A stretch of 64,000 nucleotides of DNA from NCBI GenBank assembly GCA_017619935.1, contig JAFZRJ010000014.1:169685-233684 (forward strand). The letters are read 5' to 3'. Of this stretch, positions 25,634 through 35,350 are shown one piece after another. The position numbers and the translations under genes are program-made. The notes below the pieces were generated by a model. The model was not told the origin of the DNA. It saw only the letters and a program-made list of their open reading frames with translations, and made no database searches. This DNA comes from Muribaculaceae bacterium. GTDB lineage: Bacteria; Bacteroidota; Bacteroidia; Bacteroidales; Muribaculaceae. Position 1 is the first letter of the stretch. Every line of letters starts with the position of its first letter.

Positions 25634-25676
25634 AAATCGCTAACCGCCTATTAAAGCAGTTAGCGATTTTAATTTT
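25634..25676 (+). terminator. Terminator after CAU tRNA
   Basis: AAATCGCTAAC (25634-25644) pairs with GTTAGCGATTT (25659-25669) and is followed by TAATTTT. It lies between convergent units and may also stop the GH92 transcript. Confidence 0.85.
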
Positions 25677-25735
25677 CCCCATATTTACATCGCCTCCAAT
25701 GGGTTCAACCTCATGGTTATAGCGCTAGGTGTATT

Positions 25736-27985
25736 TTATGCTCCTCCGTTCTTTTTATCCGTCATCACGAAGCGCACTTCGTGGGCGTGAATCAAGGTAT
25801 GGTAGTCAATGAACGGGGCTGATAACGGTTGGCCATCGACCAAAACTTGCCGCACATACATGTTACGCTCCGAAAGCCCCTCAGCCACAATGTTCAGCAC
25901 ATGAGGCTGGCCGTCTACAGTGAGCCGCAGCGTCACCTTGTCGAACTGTGGTGCTCCCAGAGCAAAGGTGTTGCTGGCGGGGGTGACGGGGTAGAAGCCC
26001 ATCACCGAGAACAGATACCATGCCGACATCTGGCCGCAATCATCGTTGCCGTTGATGCCGTCGGGGGCGTTCAGGTAGTTAACGCGGGTGTGCTTCCTGA
26101 CCAATTCTTGGGTCTTCCACGGCTGCCCACAGTAGTCATACAGATAGATATAGTGGTGGCCGGGCTCGTTATCGTGGCGGTAGTAGCCTCCATCGAAATT
26201 CTCGTCAAGGCGGCGGGTCATCGCCTCTTTGCCACCCATCAATTCGCATAATCCGGGAATGTCGTGGAGAACGCAGAACAGATAGGTCCACTTCGAGCCT
26301 TCGGTCAAGCCGTGACGGTCACGGTCGTCCAAGTCAATCCAAGACCCGTCGTAGCGACGTGGCAACATGAAGCCTTTGGCGGGGTTATACTGGTTGCGGT
26401 AGTTCTGCGACCAGCGCAACAGGGTGGGGTAGTCGTCGGGGCGAAGGTCACGCGCCACTTGCGCCACACACCAGTCGTCGTAGGCATACTCCAGCGTGCG
26501 CGACACCGACTCGGCAGTCTTGTCGTCGGGAACATAACCAATGGTGTGGTAGTAACTGGCTCCAGCGCGGCCCTGGAACGACGTCCAGCGGTCACGGTCG
26601 CCATAACGCCGCATGGTGTCGCCATCAGGTGGCACCATCGCATTCTTTCGCATCGCTTCGTAGGCCAGGTTCACATCATAGTTGCGTAGGCCTTTCATGT
26701 AAGCGTCGGCAATCACCGCATCGGCATGCGTGCCTATCATGATGTTGGTGTAAGAGGGGTTTGGCCAAATGGGCAACCAACCGCCTTGTTGGTACATCTG
26801 CAGCAAGGAGGTAATCCAGTCGCAGGTCAGGCTGGGTTCGAGCAGGGTCATCAACGGGTGCAGCGCCCGGAAAGTGTCCCACAACGAGTAGTCGTTGAAC
26901 GAGACGCCCTCATGCACCTGGTCGTCCATCGCACTATAGTAACGTCCTTGTTCCGAAAACTCCCTCGGAAGCAAGTAACTGTGATAGAGGGCGGTATAGA
27001 AGATGGTCTTGTCGTTGTCACTGGCACCCGACAGTTGTATCGCCGACAATTTCTCTTCCCAAGCCTGGCGAGTCTGGGCGCAGAGGCGCTTGAAGTCCCA
27101 CCCTGGCAATTCAGCATCCATATTGGCGCGGGCTTGTTCTATACTGATGAACGAGGTACCCACCTGGGCCATCACCACCTCGTTCTTGCCAGTGGCAAAC
27201 TCCACATAGGCTCCCATGCGGGTGCCATACAATTCCAGCGAATCGGCATAGATATGGTCGCCGTCCCAAGTACCCCAGCGGCTGGGGCGCTTGTTGAGCC
27301 GGATGACAAAGTAGCCCTTAAAATTTGGCAACTCAGGGCCCAGTTGTGCCGATTGCCGGTCGGGATTGTACCCAACAATTTCGCCGCGTTCGGGGTCGAT
27401 ATGCACCCATCCGCGCAGATTGCGGAGGCGATGGCTGTAGTCGTTACACCAGTCACCTAAAGCGGGATTCAAATTGATGCCCTGCACGACCAATCGGGAA
27501 TGTTCGCTGCGGTCAAAGGTGAAACGCAGCAACGCGGCACGGCTCGATGCCGCCATCTCGACACGCAACGGCTTGTTTTCCTGCGACCGCAATTGGACAC
27601 TGTAATAATAGGGGGTCGCCTGTTCGTCGTTGTGCGAGAAGGGCAGTCGGCGCCGCTCGGGCAGTGTGAGCACCTCCTTGCCCTGACCAGGCATGATTGA
27701 AACATAGCCGTAATCGCCCATCCACACTGTGGGTTGGTGCGAAGCCAGCAGGCCCATCAAGTGATCATCGTCGTGGACATAGGCCATTGTGCTCATCTTG
27801 TTCTCTCGTGTCTGAGGCATCATATTGGTCATGGCATGAGGTGGACCCACGAAAGGGGCCGTACCGCCTTCTTTGTGGAGGGCGGTGCCGATGAGCGGAT
27901 TGACATAGTCAACCAGCGACTTGGCGCTGACCTGGCTGGCAATGACCAGCAACAAAATGCCGAGAAGGATGCTAAATCGTTTCAT
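25736..27985 (-). CDS. GH92 family alpha-mannosidase, secreted
   Basis: The 749-residue protein has an N-terminal signal (MKRFSILLGILLLVIASQVSA). GH92 signatures follow: GGTAPFVGPPHAMTNMMPQT near residue 45, a central KWTYLFCVLHDIPGL segment, and the catalytic GNDDCGQMSAWYLFSVMGFY near residue 640. GH92 enzymes are calcium-dependent exo-alpha-mannosidases, common in gut Bacteroidota, that trim N-glycans or yeast mannan. The start at 27985 is chosen at the signal peptide; the frame stays open into the next gene but that extension is a shadow. No SusCD pair is nearby. It follows the barrel gene and may be co-transcribed with it. Confidence 0.93.
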   Translation of the reverse strand: MKRFSILLGILLLVIASQVSAKSLVDYVNPLIGTALHKEGGTAPFVGPPHAMTNMMPQTRENKMSTMAYVHDDDHLMGLLASHQPTVWMGDYGYVSIMPGQGKEVLTLPERRRLPFSHNDEQATPYYYSVQLRSQENKPLRVEMAASSRAALLRFTFDRSEHSRLVVQGINLNPALGDWCNDYSHRLRNLRGWVHIDPERGEIVGYNPDRQSAQLGPELPNFKGYFVIRLNKRPSRWGTWDGDHIYADSLELYGTRMGAYVEFATGKNEVVMAQVGTSFISIEQARANMDAELPGWDFKRLCAQTRQAWEEKLSAIQLSGASDNDKTIFYTALYHSYLLPREFSEQGRYYSAMDDQVHEGVSFNDYSLWDTFRALHPLMTLLEPSLTCDWITSLLQMYQQGGWLPIWPNPSYTNIMIGTHADAVIADAYMKGLRNYDVNLAYEAMRKNAMVPPDGDTMRRYGDRDRWTSFQGRAGASYYHTIGYVPDDKTAESVSRTLEYAYDDWCVAQVARDLRPDDYPTLLRWSQNYRNQYNPAKGFMLPRRYDGSWIDLDDRDRHGLTEGSKWTYLFCVLHDIPGLCELMGGKEAMTRRLDENFDGGYYRHDNEPGHHYIYLYDYCGQPWKTQELVRKHTRVNYLNAPDGINGNDDCGQMSAWYLFSVMGFYPVTPASNTFALGAPQFDKVTLRLTVDGQPHVLNIVAEGLSERNMYVRQVLVDGQPLSAPFIDYHTLIHAHEVRFVMTDKKNGGA

Positions 27986-28007
27986 TTTGGTTTCTGTGTT
28001 AGTTTTT

Positions 28008-28052
28008 TCTAGAGGCTCTAGAGTATCTAGAAAGTCTAGAGTGACTAGAATT
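28008..28052. repeat. 9-bp tandem repeat, five units, between barrel gene and GH92
   Basis: Four consecutive TCTAGA-initiated 9-mers (28008, 28017, 28026, 28035) and a fifth unit beginning ACTAGA (28044) form a 45-bp array. The last unit contains the stop codon of the barrel gene, so the array fills most of the gap before GH92. Confidence 0.85.
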
Positions 28053-28821
28053 CGACGCCTAGTTTGACAAATACGTTGTGGAAGGCTGCTCCCTTGTCGA
28101 TGTAGGCACCGCCCACACCATCGCTTTTCGCTCCAGGCGTGTCGCCCAGACAACGCAAGCGGTAATGTGCAGTGTGCAAGGCATAACCCACACCCACATT
28201 GACGGTAAAGTACTGGTTGGTGGCAAAGTGCCAACCCACGCTGGGGGAAGCGAAGAAACCGGCATGATTGATGACATTGGCACCCAATTTGAGGCTTGCC
28301 CACGGGGTGTGGTATGACTCGCTTCGCCAGTTGTAGCGTCCCTCGACATAGAGGGGGATGAACGGACTGCGCCACTCGGGGTCGTTATGTTCCGGTTCGG
28401 CTTTGTCGTAACGCAAGGGGTAGGTGTCCACTTTGGCATGGAAGTTGTGTACGCCTATGCCGGCACCCAAGTAATAATTGGGGGTGAACTGGTAGCCGAA
28501 CGATGTCTCAATGAGCCAGTAATCGTTGCGTGGGCTGCCCAATCCCATGGCATAGCCCAAGTCGATAAATCCACGGAACTTGGCGGTGTCGTAGTTCTTT
28601 TTCTTTGCCTCATGCGAGATATAGGCAATTTCATCTTGGGTATAGACGTATTTCACACCATCGACCATGATATCGACAGTGCGGTCGTCACGCGAAACGA
28701 TATTCCCCGTGACATATTCGCCATTTTTGAGGTGAATGGTCGATTGCCGCTTGTCGTCGGCAGCCCCAGCGGTCAGAACCATCACTAAAGACAAGGCCAG
28801 GAAAATTAACTTTTTCATCAT
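28045..28821 (-). CDS. Outer-membrane beta-barrel protein of unknown function
   Basis: The 258-residue protein has a signal peptide (MMKKLIFLALSLVMVLTAGA). A short soluble N-terminal domain with an ILxxG-type beta pattern follows (IHLKNGEYVTGNIVSRDD, residues ~30-70). The remaining ~180 residues form alternating amphipathic strands ending in a C-terminal phenylalanine, the usual outer-membrane barrel signature. I do not recognise a specific function. It lies directly upstream of the GH92 gene. Confidence 0.75.
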   Translation of the reverse strand: MMKKLIFLALSLVMVLTAGAADDKRQSTIHLKNGEYVTGNIVSRDDRTVDIMVDGVKYVYTQDEIAYISHEAKKKNYDTAKFRGFIDLGYAMGLGSPRNDYWLIETSFGYQFTPNYYLGAGIGVHNFHAKVDTYPLRYDKAEPEHNDPEWRSPFIPLYVEGRYNWRSESYHTPWASLKLGANVINHAGFFASPSVGWHFATNQYFTVNVGVGYALHTAHYRLRCLGDTPGAKSDGVGGAYIDKGAAFHNVFVKLGVEF

Positions 28822-28848
28822 TTAGTCTAATTATTGTAGTTATGTATG

Positions 28849-29415
28849 TTATGAACTTAGCAGTTGCTCAATGACTTCGGGATAATGACGGTATTCCAGT
28901 TGATGGATGCGCGCCTCGAGCGTATCGGCAGTGTCGGCGGGCAACACCGGGCAGGTGAACTGCGCCACGATGGGTCCGCCATCGACCTCGGCCGTCACCT
29001 GATGGATGGTGATGCCACTCTCTGGCTCGTGGGCATCAATGACCGCCTGGTGCACATTGCCTCCCCACATGCCGTCGCCGCCATACTTGGGCAGCAACGA
29101 CGGGTGGATGTTGATGATGCGTCCTTCGAACGCCGTCAGCATCGGTTCACGCACCACCGCAAGAAAGCCGGCTAGGACCACCAGGTCAACCTTTGCGTCA
29201 CAAAGGCGCTGAGTGACCTTCTCAGGGCATTTCCATTCATCTTTGGGATAGTATTCCACCTCAATGCCTAAAGGCCGCAGACGGTCAATTACAGTGGCGG
29301 CACGGCGATTGGTGATGACGGTGGCTACCTCCACCGATTGGCTGTTGGCAAAATAACGCACAATGTTCTCGGCATTGGTGCCCGAACCCGAAGCAAAAAT
29401 GGCAATTCGTTTCAT
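28849..29415 (-). CDS. purN: Phosphoribosylglycinamide formyltransferase
   Basis: The 188-residue protein carries out the third step of purine synthesis using 10-formyl-THF. It has the phosphate loop FASGSGTNAEN near residue 6 and the catalytic NIHPSLLPKYGG segment (asparagine and histidine) near residue 100. The catalytic aspartate is in TAEVDGGPI near residue 140. The ATG at 29415 is chosen because the family N-terminus (MKRIAIFASGSG) starts there; an upstream in-frame reading overlaps the exporter gene and is rejected. Confidence 0.96.
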   Translation of the reverse strand: MKRIAIFASGSGTNAENIVRYFANSQSVEVATVITNRRAATVIDRLRPLGIEVEYYPKDEWKCPEKVTQRLCDAKVDLVVLAGFLAVVREPMLTAFEGRIINIHPSLLPKYGGDGMWGGNVHQAVIDAHEPESGITIHQVTAEVDGGPIVAQFTCPVLPADTADTLEARIHQLEYRHYPEVIEQLLSS

Positions 29416-29446
29416 TCCTTTATCATTATCAGTGACATGCTCCACG

Positions 29447-31273
29447 TCAGAACGTCTGCATATCCACCAGATGTTTGTAAGCGCCTCCTTGGGCGATAAG
29501 TTCGTCGTGCGTGCCCTGCTCCACAATGCGGCCGTCCTGCATCACACAGATAAGGTCGGCATTCTTAATGGTGCTCAAGCGATGAGCGATGACCAGCGTG
29601 GTGCGACCATCCATCAGGTGGTCGAGCGCTTCTTGCACTAGGTGTTCACTCTCGGTGTCAAGGGCGCTGGTAGCCTCATCGAGGATGAGAATCGGGGGAT
29701 TCTTGAGAATCGCACGAGCGATACTGATGCGTTGGCGCTGTCCGCCCGACAGTTTGCAGCCTCGGTCACCAATGTTAGTATCAAAGCCATCTTCGCTGGC
29801 CATGATAAAGTCGTAGGCATTGGCGATACGGGCCGCTTCTTCCACTTGTTCGCGCGTAGCGTTTTCCACACCGAAGGTGATGTTGTTGTAGAATGAATCG
29901 TTGAATAAAATGGCTTCTTGATTCACATTGCCCATCAACGACCGGAGATCGGCGACCTTCACATCCCGAATGTCGATGCCGTCAACGGTGACACTGCCTT
30001 CTTCCACATCGTAGAATCTGGGCAAGAGGTCGGCCATAGTGGTTTTTCCCGAGCCACTTTGCCCCACCAACGCCACCGTCTGGCCCCGCTTGATGTCGAG
30101 TTGCACGCCGTCGATAATCCATGCCTCACCATAACGGAACCGCACGTTGTTATAAGAAATGCCGTGTTCCAAGGCTTTGAGCGGAACAGGTTGGGCAGGA
30201 TCCTTAATAGTGTTCTCGGCGCTCAGAATCTTATCGATGCGCTGCATCGACGCCATACCTCGCTGAATGGAATAGGAAGCCCTCGACAAATCTTTGGCGG
30301 GATTGATGATACTATAGAAAATCACCATGTAGTAAATGAACTTGGGTGCGGTGATGGCGCTGGTGCCATTCAAAATGAGCGTGCCACCAAACCACAGCAC
30401 GATGGCTATGGTGGCCGTTCCCAAGAACTCACTCAGCGGATGCGCCAACTCATAACGGCGATTCATGCGGGTGATGATGCCGCGATATTTCTCGTTCTCT
30501 GTCTGGAAACGCTTGCGAACCTTGCGCTCGGCATTGAACGCCTTCACAATGCGCAACCCGCCTATGGTTTCTTCGATGTTGCTCAACAGCACACCCCACT
30601 GGTTCTGTCCCTCAAGCGACACGCGCTTGAGGCGCTTGCCCACACTACCCATGATAAAGCCTGCAGTGGGCAGCAACAGCAGCACGAACAGCGTGAGCTG
30701 CCAACTGAGCGCAATCATCATCGTCAAGCAGGCAATAATCATAATGGGGTTTTTGAACATCAAGTCGAGTGACGTCATGATGGAGTTCTCCACCTCGGTC
30801 ACATCGCCGCTCATGCGCGCCATCACATCACCTTTGCGTTCGCTGGAAAAGAACCCTATAGGCAACGACACAATCTTGGAATAAATCTGATTGCGGATAT
30901 CGCGTACCACACTTGTGCGAATGGGTATCATGAAATAGGCCGCCATGTAGGCACATCCCGTTTTCAACCCCGCCATTACCACCAGCGCAACGGCAATCGA
31001 CGCCAGCGCCATCGACTGGCCATAGCGCTGGATGATGCATTGCACATAGTAGTAAAAGTTATTGACCACCACTTCGTTCAACTTCGCACTGCCCCAGGCC
31101 ATCAACTTGTAAGTCTCTGTGTTCAGCCCGAAAAGCATCTCCAGGATGGGGATGATGAGCGCAAACGAAAAGAGCGTAAAAATAGCCGTTAGCAGGTTGA
31201 ACAAAATGTTCAATGCCAAGTAGTGCTTATATGGTGGCACAAATCGCGCCAAAAGTCGGAAAAACCCTTTCAT
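29447..31273 (-). CDS. ABC exporter, MsbA/MDR-like (fused permease and ATPase)
   Basis: The 608-residue half-transporter has six membrane helices in the first ~330 residues (first YKHYLALNILFNLLTAIFTL). An ABC ATPase follows with Walker A GQSGSGKTT (near residue 395), signature LSGGQRQRISIARAI and Walker B ILILDEATSALD. MsbA-like exporters flip lipid A or phospholipids, or expel drugs; the substrate cannot be read here. ATG at 31271-31273, 19 bases after pgi, so part of the long leftward unit. Confidence 0.92.
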   Translation of the reverse strand: MKGFFRLLARFVPPYKHYLALNILFNLLTAIFTLFSFALIIPILEMLFGLNTETYKLMAWGSAKLNEVVVNNFYYYVQCIIQRYGQSMALASIAVALVVMAGLKTGCAYMAAYFMIPIRTSVVRDIRNQIYSKIVSLPIGFFSSERKGDVMARMSGDVTEVENSIMTSLDLMFKNPIMIIACLTMMIALSWQLTLFVLLLLPTAGFIMGSVGKRLKRVSLEGQNQWGVLLSNIEETIGGLRIVKAFNAERKVRKRFQTENEKYRGIITRMNRRYELAHPLSEFLGTATIAIVLWFGGTLILNGTSAITAPKFIYYMVIFYSIINPAKDLSRASYSIQRGMASMQRIDKILSAENTIKDPAQPVPLKALEHGISYNNVRFRYGEAWIIDGVQLDIKRGQTVALVGQSGSGKTTMADLLPRFYDVEEGSVTVDGIDIRDVKVADLRSLMGNVNQEAILFNDSFYNNITFGVENATREQVEEAARIANAYDFIMASEDGFDTNIGDRGCKLSGGQRQRISIARAILKNPPILILDEATSALDTESEHLVQEALDHLMDGRTTLVIAHRLSTIKNADLICVMQDGRIVEQGTHDELIAQGGAYKHLVDMQTF

Positions 31274-31292
31274 TGAATAGCGTGAGAGAATC

Positions 31293-32618
31293 CTATTTTA
31301 GTTTTGCTTGGATGGCTGCGCTCTGCTCTTCGTAACCAGGCTTGTTGAGCAGCGCAAACATATTTTTCTTGTAAGCCTCCACACCAGGCTGGTTGAACGG
31401 ATTAACGCCCAGCATATAGCCACTCATTCCGCAAGCCTTTTCAAAGAAATAGATGAGTTGGCCCAAACAGTGCTCATCAAGGGTTGGAATGGTGATAAGC
31501 AGATTGGGGACACCACCATCGACATGAGCGAGTTTGGTGCCCAGTTCAGCCATCTTGTTCACTTCATCCACATGCCGTCCGGCAATGTAGTTCAGTCCGT
31601 CAAGGTCGGCGTCATCGCTAGGAATAATCACAGCATGACGCTGGTCGCCCACACTGAGAACGGTCTCGAAGATGGTGCGCTCTCCGTCTTGAATCCACTG
31701 TCCCATGCTATGCAAGTCGGTAGTAAAATCGACCGATGCCGGGAATATTCCCTTGCCGTCCTTGCCTTCGCTCTCGCCGTAGAGTTGTTTCCACCACTCG
31801 GCAAGGAAATGCAGGCGTGGGTCAAAATTGACCAAAATTTCAATCTTCTTGCCATCGTTGTAAAGCGCATTGCGGGTGGCGGCATAAGTGACCATCATGT
31901 CCTCGCCGTTTTTCTCCATTTCCACGGCACCAGCCACCAGCGCGCGAATGTCGTAACCAGCCACAGCGATGGGCAGCAGACCCACGGGAGTAAGCACCGA
32001 GAAACGACCACCGACATTATCGGGGATGATATAGGTCACATAACCTTCTTCGGTGGCCAACTTACGCAAAGCGCCACGCTCGGCATCGGTCACAGCCACA
32101 ATGTGGCGAGCGGCCCATTGCTTGCCTTCCTGTTGCTCGAGCATAGCCTTGAGCAAGCGGAATGCGATGGCAGGCTCGGTAGTTGTGCCGCTTTTTGAAA
32201 TTACAATGATGCCAAACTTGTGGCCATTGACCAAATCCATCAGATTGTGCAGGTAGTCCTCGCCGATATTGTTGCCGGCAAACAGCACCCGTGCGCCCTT
32301 CGAAGGTTTATAAGCTGCGAAGTTGTCGCTCAAAGCCTCTATCACGGCCTTTGCGCCCAGATAACTGCCACCAATGCCGATGGCTATCACATATTCGCAA
32401 TCTTCACGCAGAATGCGTGCGGTGTGCTCAATGGAATTGAACTGCGCTTCATCGATGCTCGAAGGCAGGTGGAGCCATCCCAAAAAGTCATTACCGGCTC
32501 CGTCGCCGTTTTCAAGCGTGCGTGCAGCTGCCATAGCGGCAGGCTGAAGTTCGTTGATTGTTGCTGTGGTCACTGTCGAAGTGAGGGCAGCGTTATTGCT
32601 GATGTTGATTGTCTTCAT
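31293..32618 (-). CDS. pgi: Glucose-6-phosphate isomerase
   Basis: The 441-residue protein interconverts glucose 6-phosphate and fructose 6-phosphate. It has the sugar-phosphate loop [15 protein letters not shown] near residue 140, an [15 protein letters not shown] segment near 80, and a C-terminal lysine region near residue 410. The length matches the short PGI form of Bacteroidota and Firmicutes. ATG at 32616-32618. Confidence 0.95.
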   Translation of the reverse strand: MKTINISNNAALTSTVTTATINELQPAAMAAARTLENGDGAGNDFLGWLHLPSSIDEAQFNSIEHTARILREDCEYVIAIGIGGSYLGAKAVIEALSDNFAAYKPSKGARVLFAGNNIGEDYLHNLMDLVNGHKFGIIVISKSGTTTEPAIAFRLLKAMLEQQEGKQWAARHIVAVTDAERGALRKLATEEGYVTYIIPDNVGGRFSVLTPVGLLPIAVAGYDIRALVAGAVEMEKNGEDMMVTYAATRNALYNDGKKIEILVNFDPRLHFLAEWWKQLYGESEGKDGKGIFPASVDFTTDLHSMGQWIQDGERTIFETVLSVGDQRHAVIIPSDDADLDGLNYIAGRHVDEVNKMAELGTKLAHVDGGVPNLLITIPTLDEHCLGQLIYFFEKACGMSGYMLGVNPFNQPGVEAYKKNMFALLNKPGYEEQSAAIQAKLK

Positions 32619-32678
32619 TGTTGTGATAGATTGTCAGAGCTAAAGTCAGCCCCTATTGATTAATGATTGATGATATGA

Positions 32679-33875
32679 TTATAGTTCGAGGTCGATATTG
32701 AACAATTCGTGCCAGGGCAGACCCTGTTTGGCTACTTCGTCAAGGAACGGATCGGGATCAAATTCCTCTACATTATGCACGCCGGGCTTCACCCAAAGTC
32801 CCTTGAGGAACATCATGGCGCCTGTCATAGCCGGCACACCGGTGGTGTAACTCACGGCCTGCATTCCAGTTTCTTCGTAAGCCTTGTGGTGGTCGCAATT
32901 ATTGTAGATATAGTATGTGAGAGGTTGACCGTCCTTGCCTATACCTCTGATGCGGCAACCGATGCTGGTCTGGCCAGTATAGTTCTCACCGAGGTCCTGC
33001 GGATTGGGTAACACGGCTTTGAGGAACTGCAACGGCACGATTTCCATGCCATTGTAAACGATGGGGTCGATACGCGCCATGCCTATGTCCTGAATCACGC
33101 GCAAATGAGTGAGGTATTCCTCGCCGAAGGTCATCCAAAAGCGTGCCCGCTTGATGGTGGGGTAGTTCAGCACCAGCGATTCAAGTTCCTCGTGGTACAT
33201 AAGGTAGCTTTCGCGTGGACCGATTTCAGGATAGGTGAGAGGTTTGTGAATCTCGAGCGCACCCGTCTGCACCCATTTTCCATCCTGCCAGTAGCGGCCT
33301 TTCTGGGTGATTTCGCGAATGTTGATTTCGGGGTTGAAGTTGGTGGCAAACGCCTTGCCATGGTTGCCGGCATTGCAATCGACGATGTCAAGATAGTGCA
33401 TCTCCTTGAAATGATGCTTTGCGGCACGGGCAGTATAGATACCGCTCACACCCGGGTCAAAACCACATCCCAAAATTGCCGTGAGACCCGCCTGTTCAAA
33501 GCGCTCACGGTAGGCCCACTGCCAACTGTATTCAAAGTGCGCTTCGTCTCGAGGCTCATAATTGGCCGTGTCCAGATAGTTCACGCCACACTTCAGGCAA
33601 GCCTCCATGATGGTCAAATCCTGATAGGGCAACGCCAAGTTGATGACCAAATTAGGTTGATGTCGCGAGAACAGACTCACCAACTGGTCCACATCGTCGG
33701 CATCGACTTGGTCAGTGGTGATGTTGGGCGCTCCAATCGCCTTTGCCACGGCATCGCACTTGGCCTTGTTGCGCGAAGCGATTACAATTTCATGAAACAC
33801 ATCGGGATTCTGAGCGCACTTATGCGCGCACACGGTGCCGACACCACCGCAACCGATAATAATAACCTTGTTCAT
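32679..33875 (-). CDS. Carboxynorspermidine dehydrogenase (saccharopine dehydrogenase family)
   Basis: The 398-residue protein has an N-terminal NADP-binding Rossmann fold (MNKVIIIGCGGVGTVCAHKC). The remainder matches the saccharopine-dehydrogenase-like group that in gut Bacteroidota serves as carboxynorspermidine/carboxyspermidine dehydrogenase. These enzymes condense aspartate semialdehyde with a diamine for spermidine synthesis. The partner decarboxylase (NspC type) is not in this window. A role in lysine degradation is less likely because no aminoadipate genes are present. ATG at 33873-33875. Confidence 0.85.
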   Translation of the reverse strand: MNKVIIIGCGGVGTVCAHKCAQNPDVFHEIVIASRNKAKCDAVAKAIGAPNITTDQVDADDVDQLVSLFSRHQPNLVINLALPYQDLTIMEACLKCGVNYLDTANYEPRDEAHFEYSWQWAYRERFEQAGLTAILGCGFDPGVSGIYTARAAKHHFKEMHYLDIVDCNAGNHGKAFATNFNPEINIREITQKGRYWQDGKWVQTGALEIHKPLTYPEIGPRESYLMYHEELESLVLNYPTIKRARFWMTFGEEYLTHLRVIQDIGMARIDPIVYNGMEIVPLQFLKAVLPNPQDLGENYTGQTSIGCRIRGIGKDGQPLTYYIYNNCDHHKAYEETGMQAVSYTTGVPAMTGAMMFLKGLWVKPGVHNVEEFDPDPFLDEVAKQGLPWHELFNIDLEL

Positions 33876-33926
33876 ATCGTTGTTTTTATTGACTATGATT
33901 CTTTTTAGATCTACACCAGATTCAAA

Positions 33927-35318
33927 CTATACTGCCACTCCCAAAAAATGATGGATAAGCCATGTACTGATGAGCATGTAGATGAGCATGCCCACAATAT
34001 CATTGGTCACCGTGACGAAGGGTCCAGTGGCAATGGCAGGGTCTATTTTGAGTTTTTCCAACATGATGGGTACAAACGTGCCAAACACCGAGGCGAACAG
34101 CACCACCGAGAACAGCGAGATGGTCACCGCCATAGATGTGAGATGCGAAATCCGCATATTGTCGGGGTTGGTGGGGAAAATCCAGTTATAAAGCATCACC
34201 AAACCAGCGATAATAATGGCATTGAGCAATGCCACACCAAATTCCTTCAGGATGTGCTTGCCCGCATTTTTGAGTTCCAAACTACCGTTGGCCAAACCTT
34301 GCACAACGATAGCGCTCGACTGGGTTCCCACATTACCGCCGGTACCACCAATCAAAGGAATGAACAACGCCATGCCAGGCAAATAGGTCTGCCACGAAGC
34401 GTTGTCACCGTCCAAAATGAGCGCATTTGCTATACCACCCACGATGCCAATGAGCAACCACGGGAAACGGGCGCGGAATTGTGTCCATACGCTGTCGGCA
34501 GTTTCCACATCGGCACTGATACCCGAAGCCAACTGATAGTCACGTTCGCTCTGTTCACGCACCTGGTCAATGATGTCGTCCACCGTGATACGTCCCACCA
34601 AACGACCTATTGAGTCCACAACTGGCATGGCCACCAAGTCGTATTTTTCAAAATCTAGCGCCACGTCCTCGATGGGGGTTTCGGTCTTCACACTGATGGG
34701 GTCGGGCTCCATCACATGCTTGATTTTGCTGGCGCTGGGATTGGTGATGGTGGTCTTTAACGGGAAGATACCTCTCAAACGATTGTCATCATCCACAACA
34801 TAGATGTTGTAGATTTCATCCATGTCTTCGGCTTGTTCGCGCATGGCCTTGATACAGTCGGGCATCGACATGTTTTCATTCACCACAATCATCTCGGTGC
34901 TCATGTGACCACCAGCGGTGTCTTCATCATACTGCAACAGGTCTACAATGTCGCCGGCTTGTTCCACGTCGTCGATGTGCTTGATCACATCTTCGCGGTC
35001 TTCCTCGTCGAGTTCCTGAATCACATCCACCGCGTCGTCGGCATCCATTTGCTCGAGTTGGCGGGCGATTTCCTCGTTAGACATCAATTCAAGCAAGTCG
35101 GCACGCTCGTCCTCGTCAAGTTCGACCAACACATCGGCAGCGGTCTCATCATCGAGCAACTGCATGATGAACAACGCTTCCTCGGCATCAAGGTCACTCA
35201 CAATCTCGGCGATGTCGGCAGGGTGCATATCAGCAATGAGTTCCAACAACTGTTCGCTGTCCTTGCTTTCAATGAGCTGATTCAGCTTCTCAATGTATTC
35301 TTTGGTAAACTCTTTCAT
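33927..35318 (-). CDS. mgtE: Magnesium transporter MgtE
   Basis: The 463-residue protein has the full MgtE plan. An acidic N-terminal helical domain (about 1-130, with repeated ADVLVELDEDERADLL-like segments) is followed by two CBS domains (about 135-255) and five membrane helices (about 285-460, including GGTGGNVGTQSSAI in the pore-lining region). The cytoplasmic domains sense magnesium and gate the channel. ATG at 35316-35318, 32 bases after rsmA. Confidence 0.95.
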   Translation of the reverse strand: MKEFTKEYIEKLNQLIESKDSEQLLELIADMHPADIAEIVSDLDAEEALFIMQLLDDETAADVLVELDEDERADLLELMSNEEIARQLEQMDADDAVDVIQELDEEDREDVIKHIDDVEQAGDIVDLLQYDEDTAGGHMSTEMIVVNENMSMPDCIKAMREQAEDMDEIYNIYVVDDDNRLRGIFPLKTTITNPSASKIKHVMEPDPISVKTETPIEDVALDFEKYDLVAMPVVDSIGRLVGRITVDDIIDQVREQSERDYQLASGISADVETADSVWTQFRARFPWLLIGIVGGIANALILDGDNASWQTYLPGMALFIPLIGGTGGNVGTQSSAIVVQGLANGSLELKNAGKHILKEFGVALLNAIIIAGLVMLYNWIFPTNPDNMRISHLTSMAVTISLFSVVLFASVFGTFVPIMLEKLKIDPAIATGPFVTVTNDIVGMLIYMLISTWLIHHFLGVAV

Positions 35319-35350
35319 AATCTTTCATGCTTTGAAAGTGAGTAACAATT

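Noticed and set aside
27986-28375. N-terminal extension of the GH92 frame into the barrel gene
   Set aside because: The extension has no family similarity, overlaps the upstream gene and precedes a clear signal peptide start at 27985.
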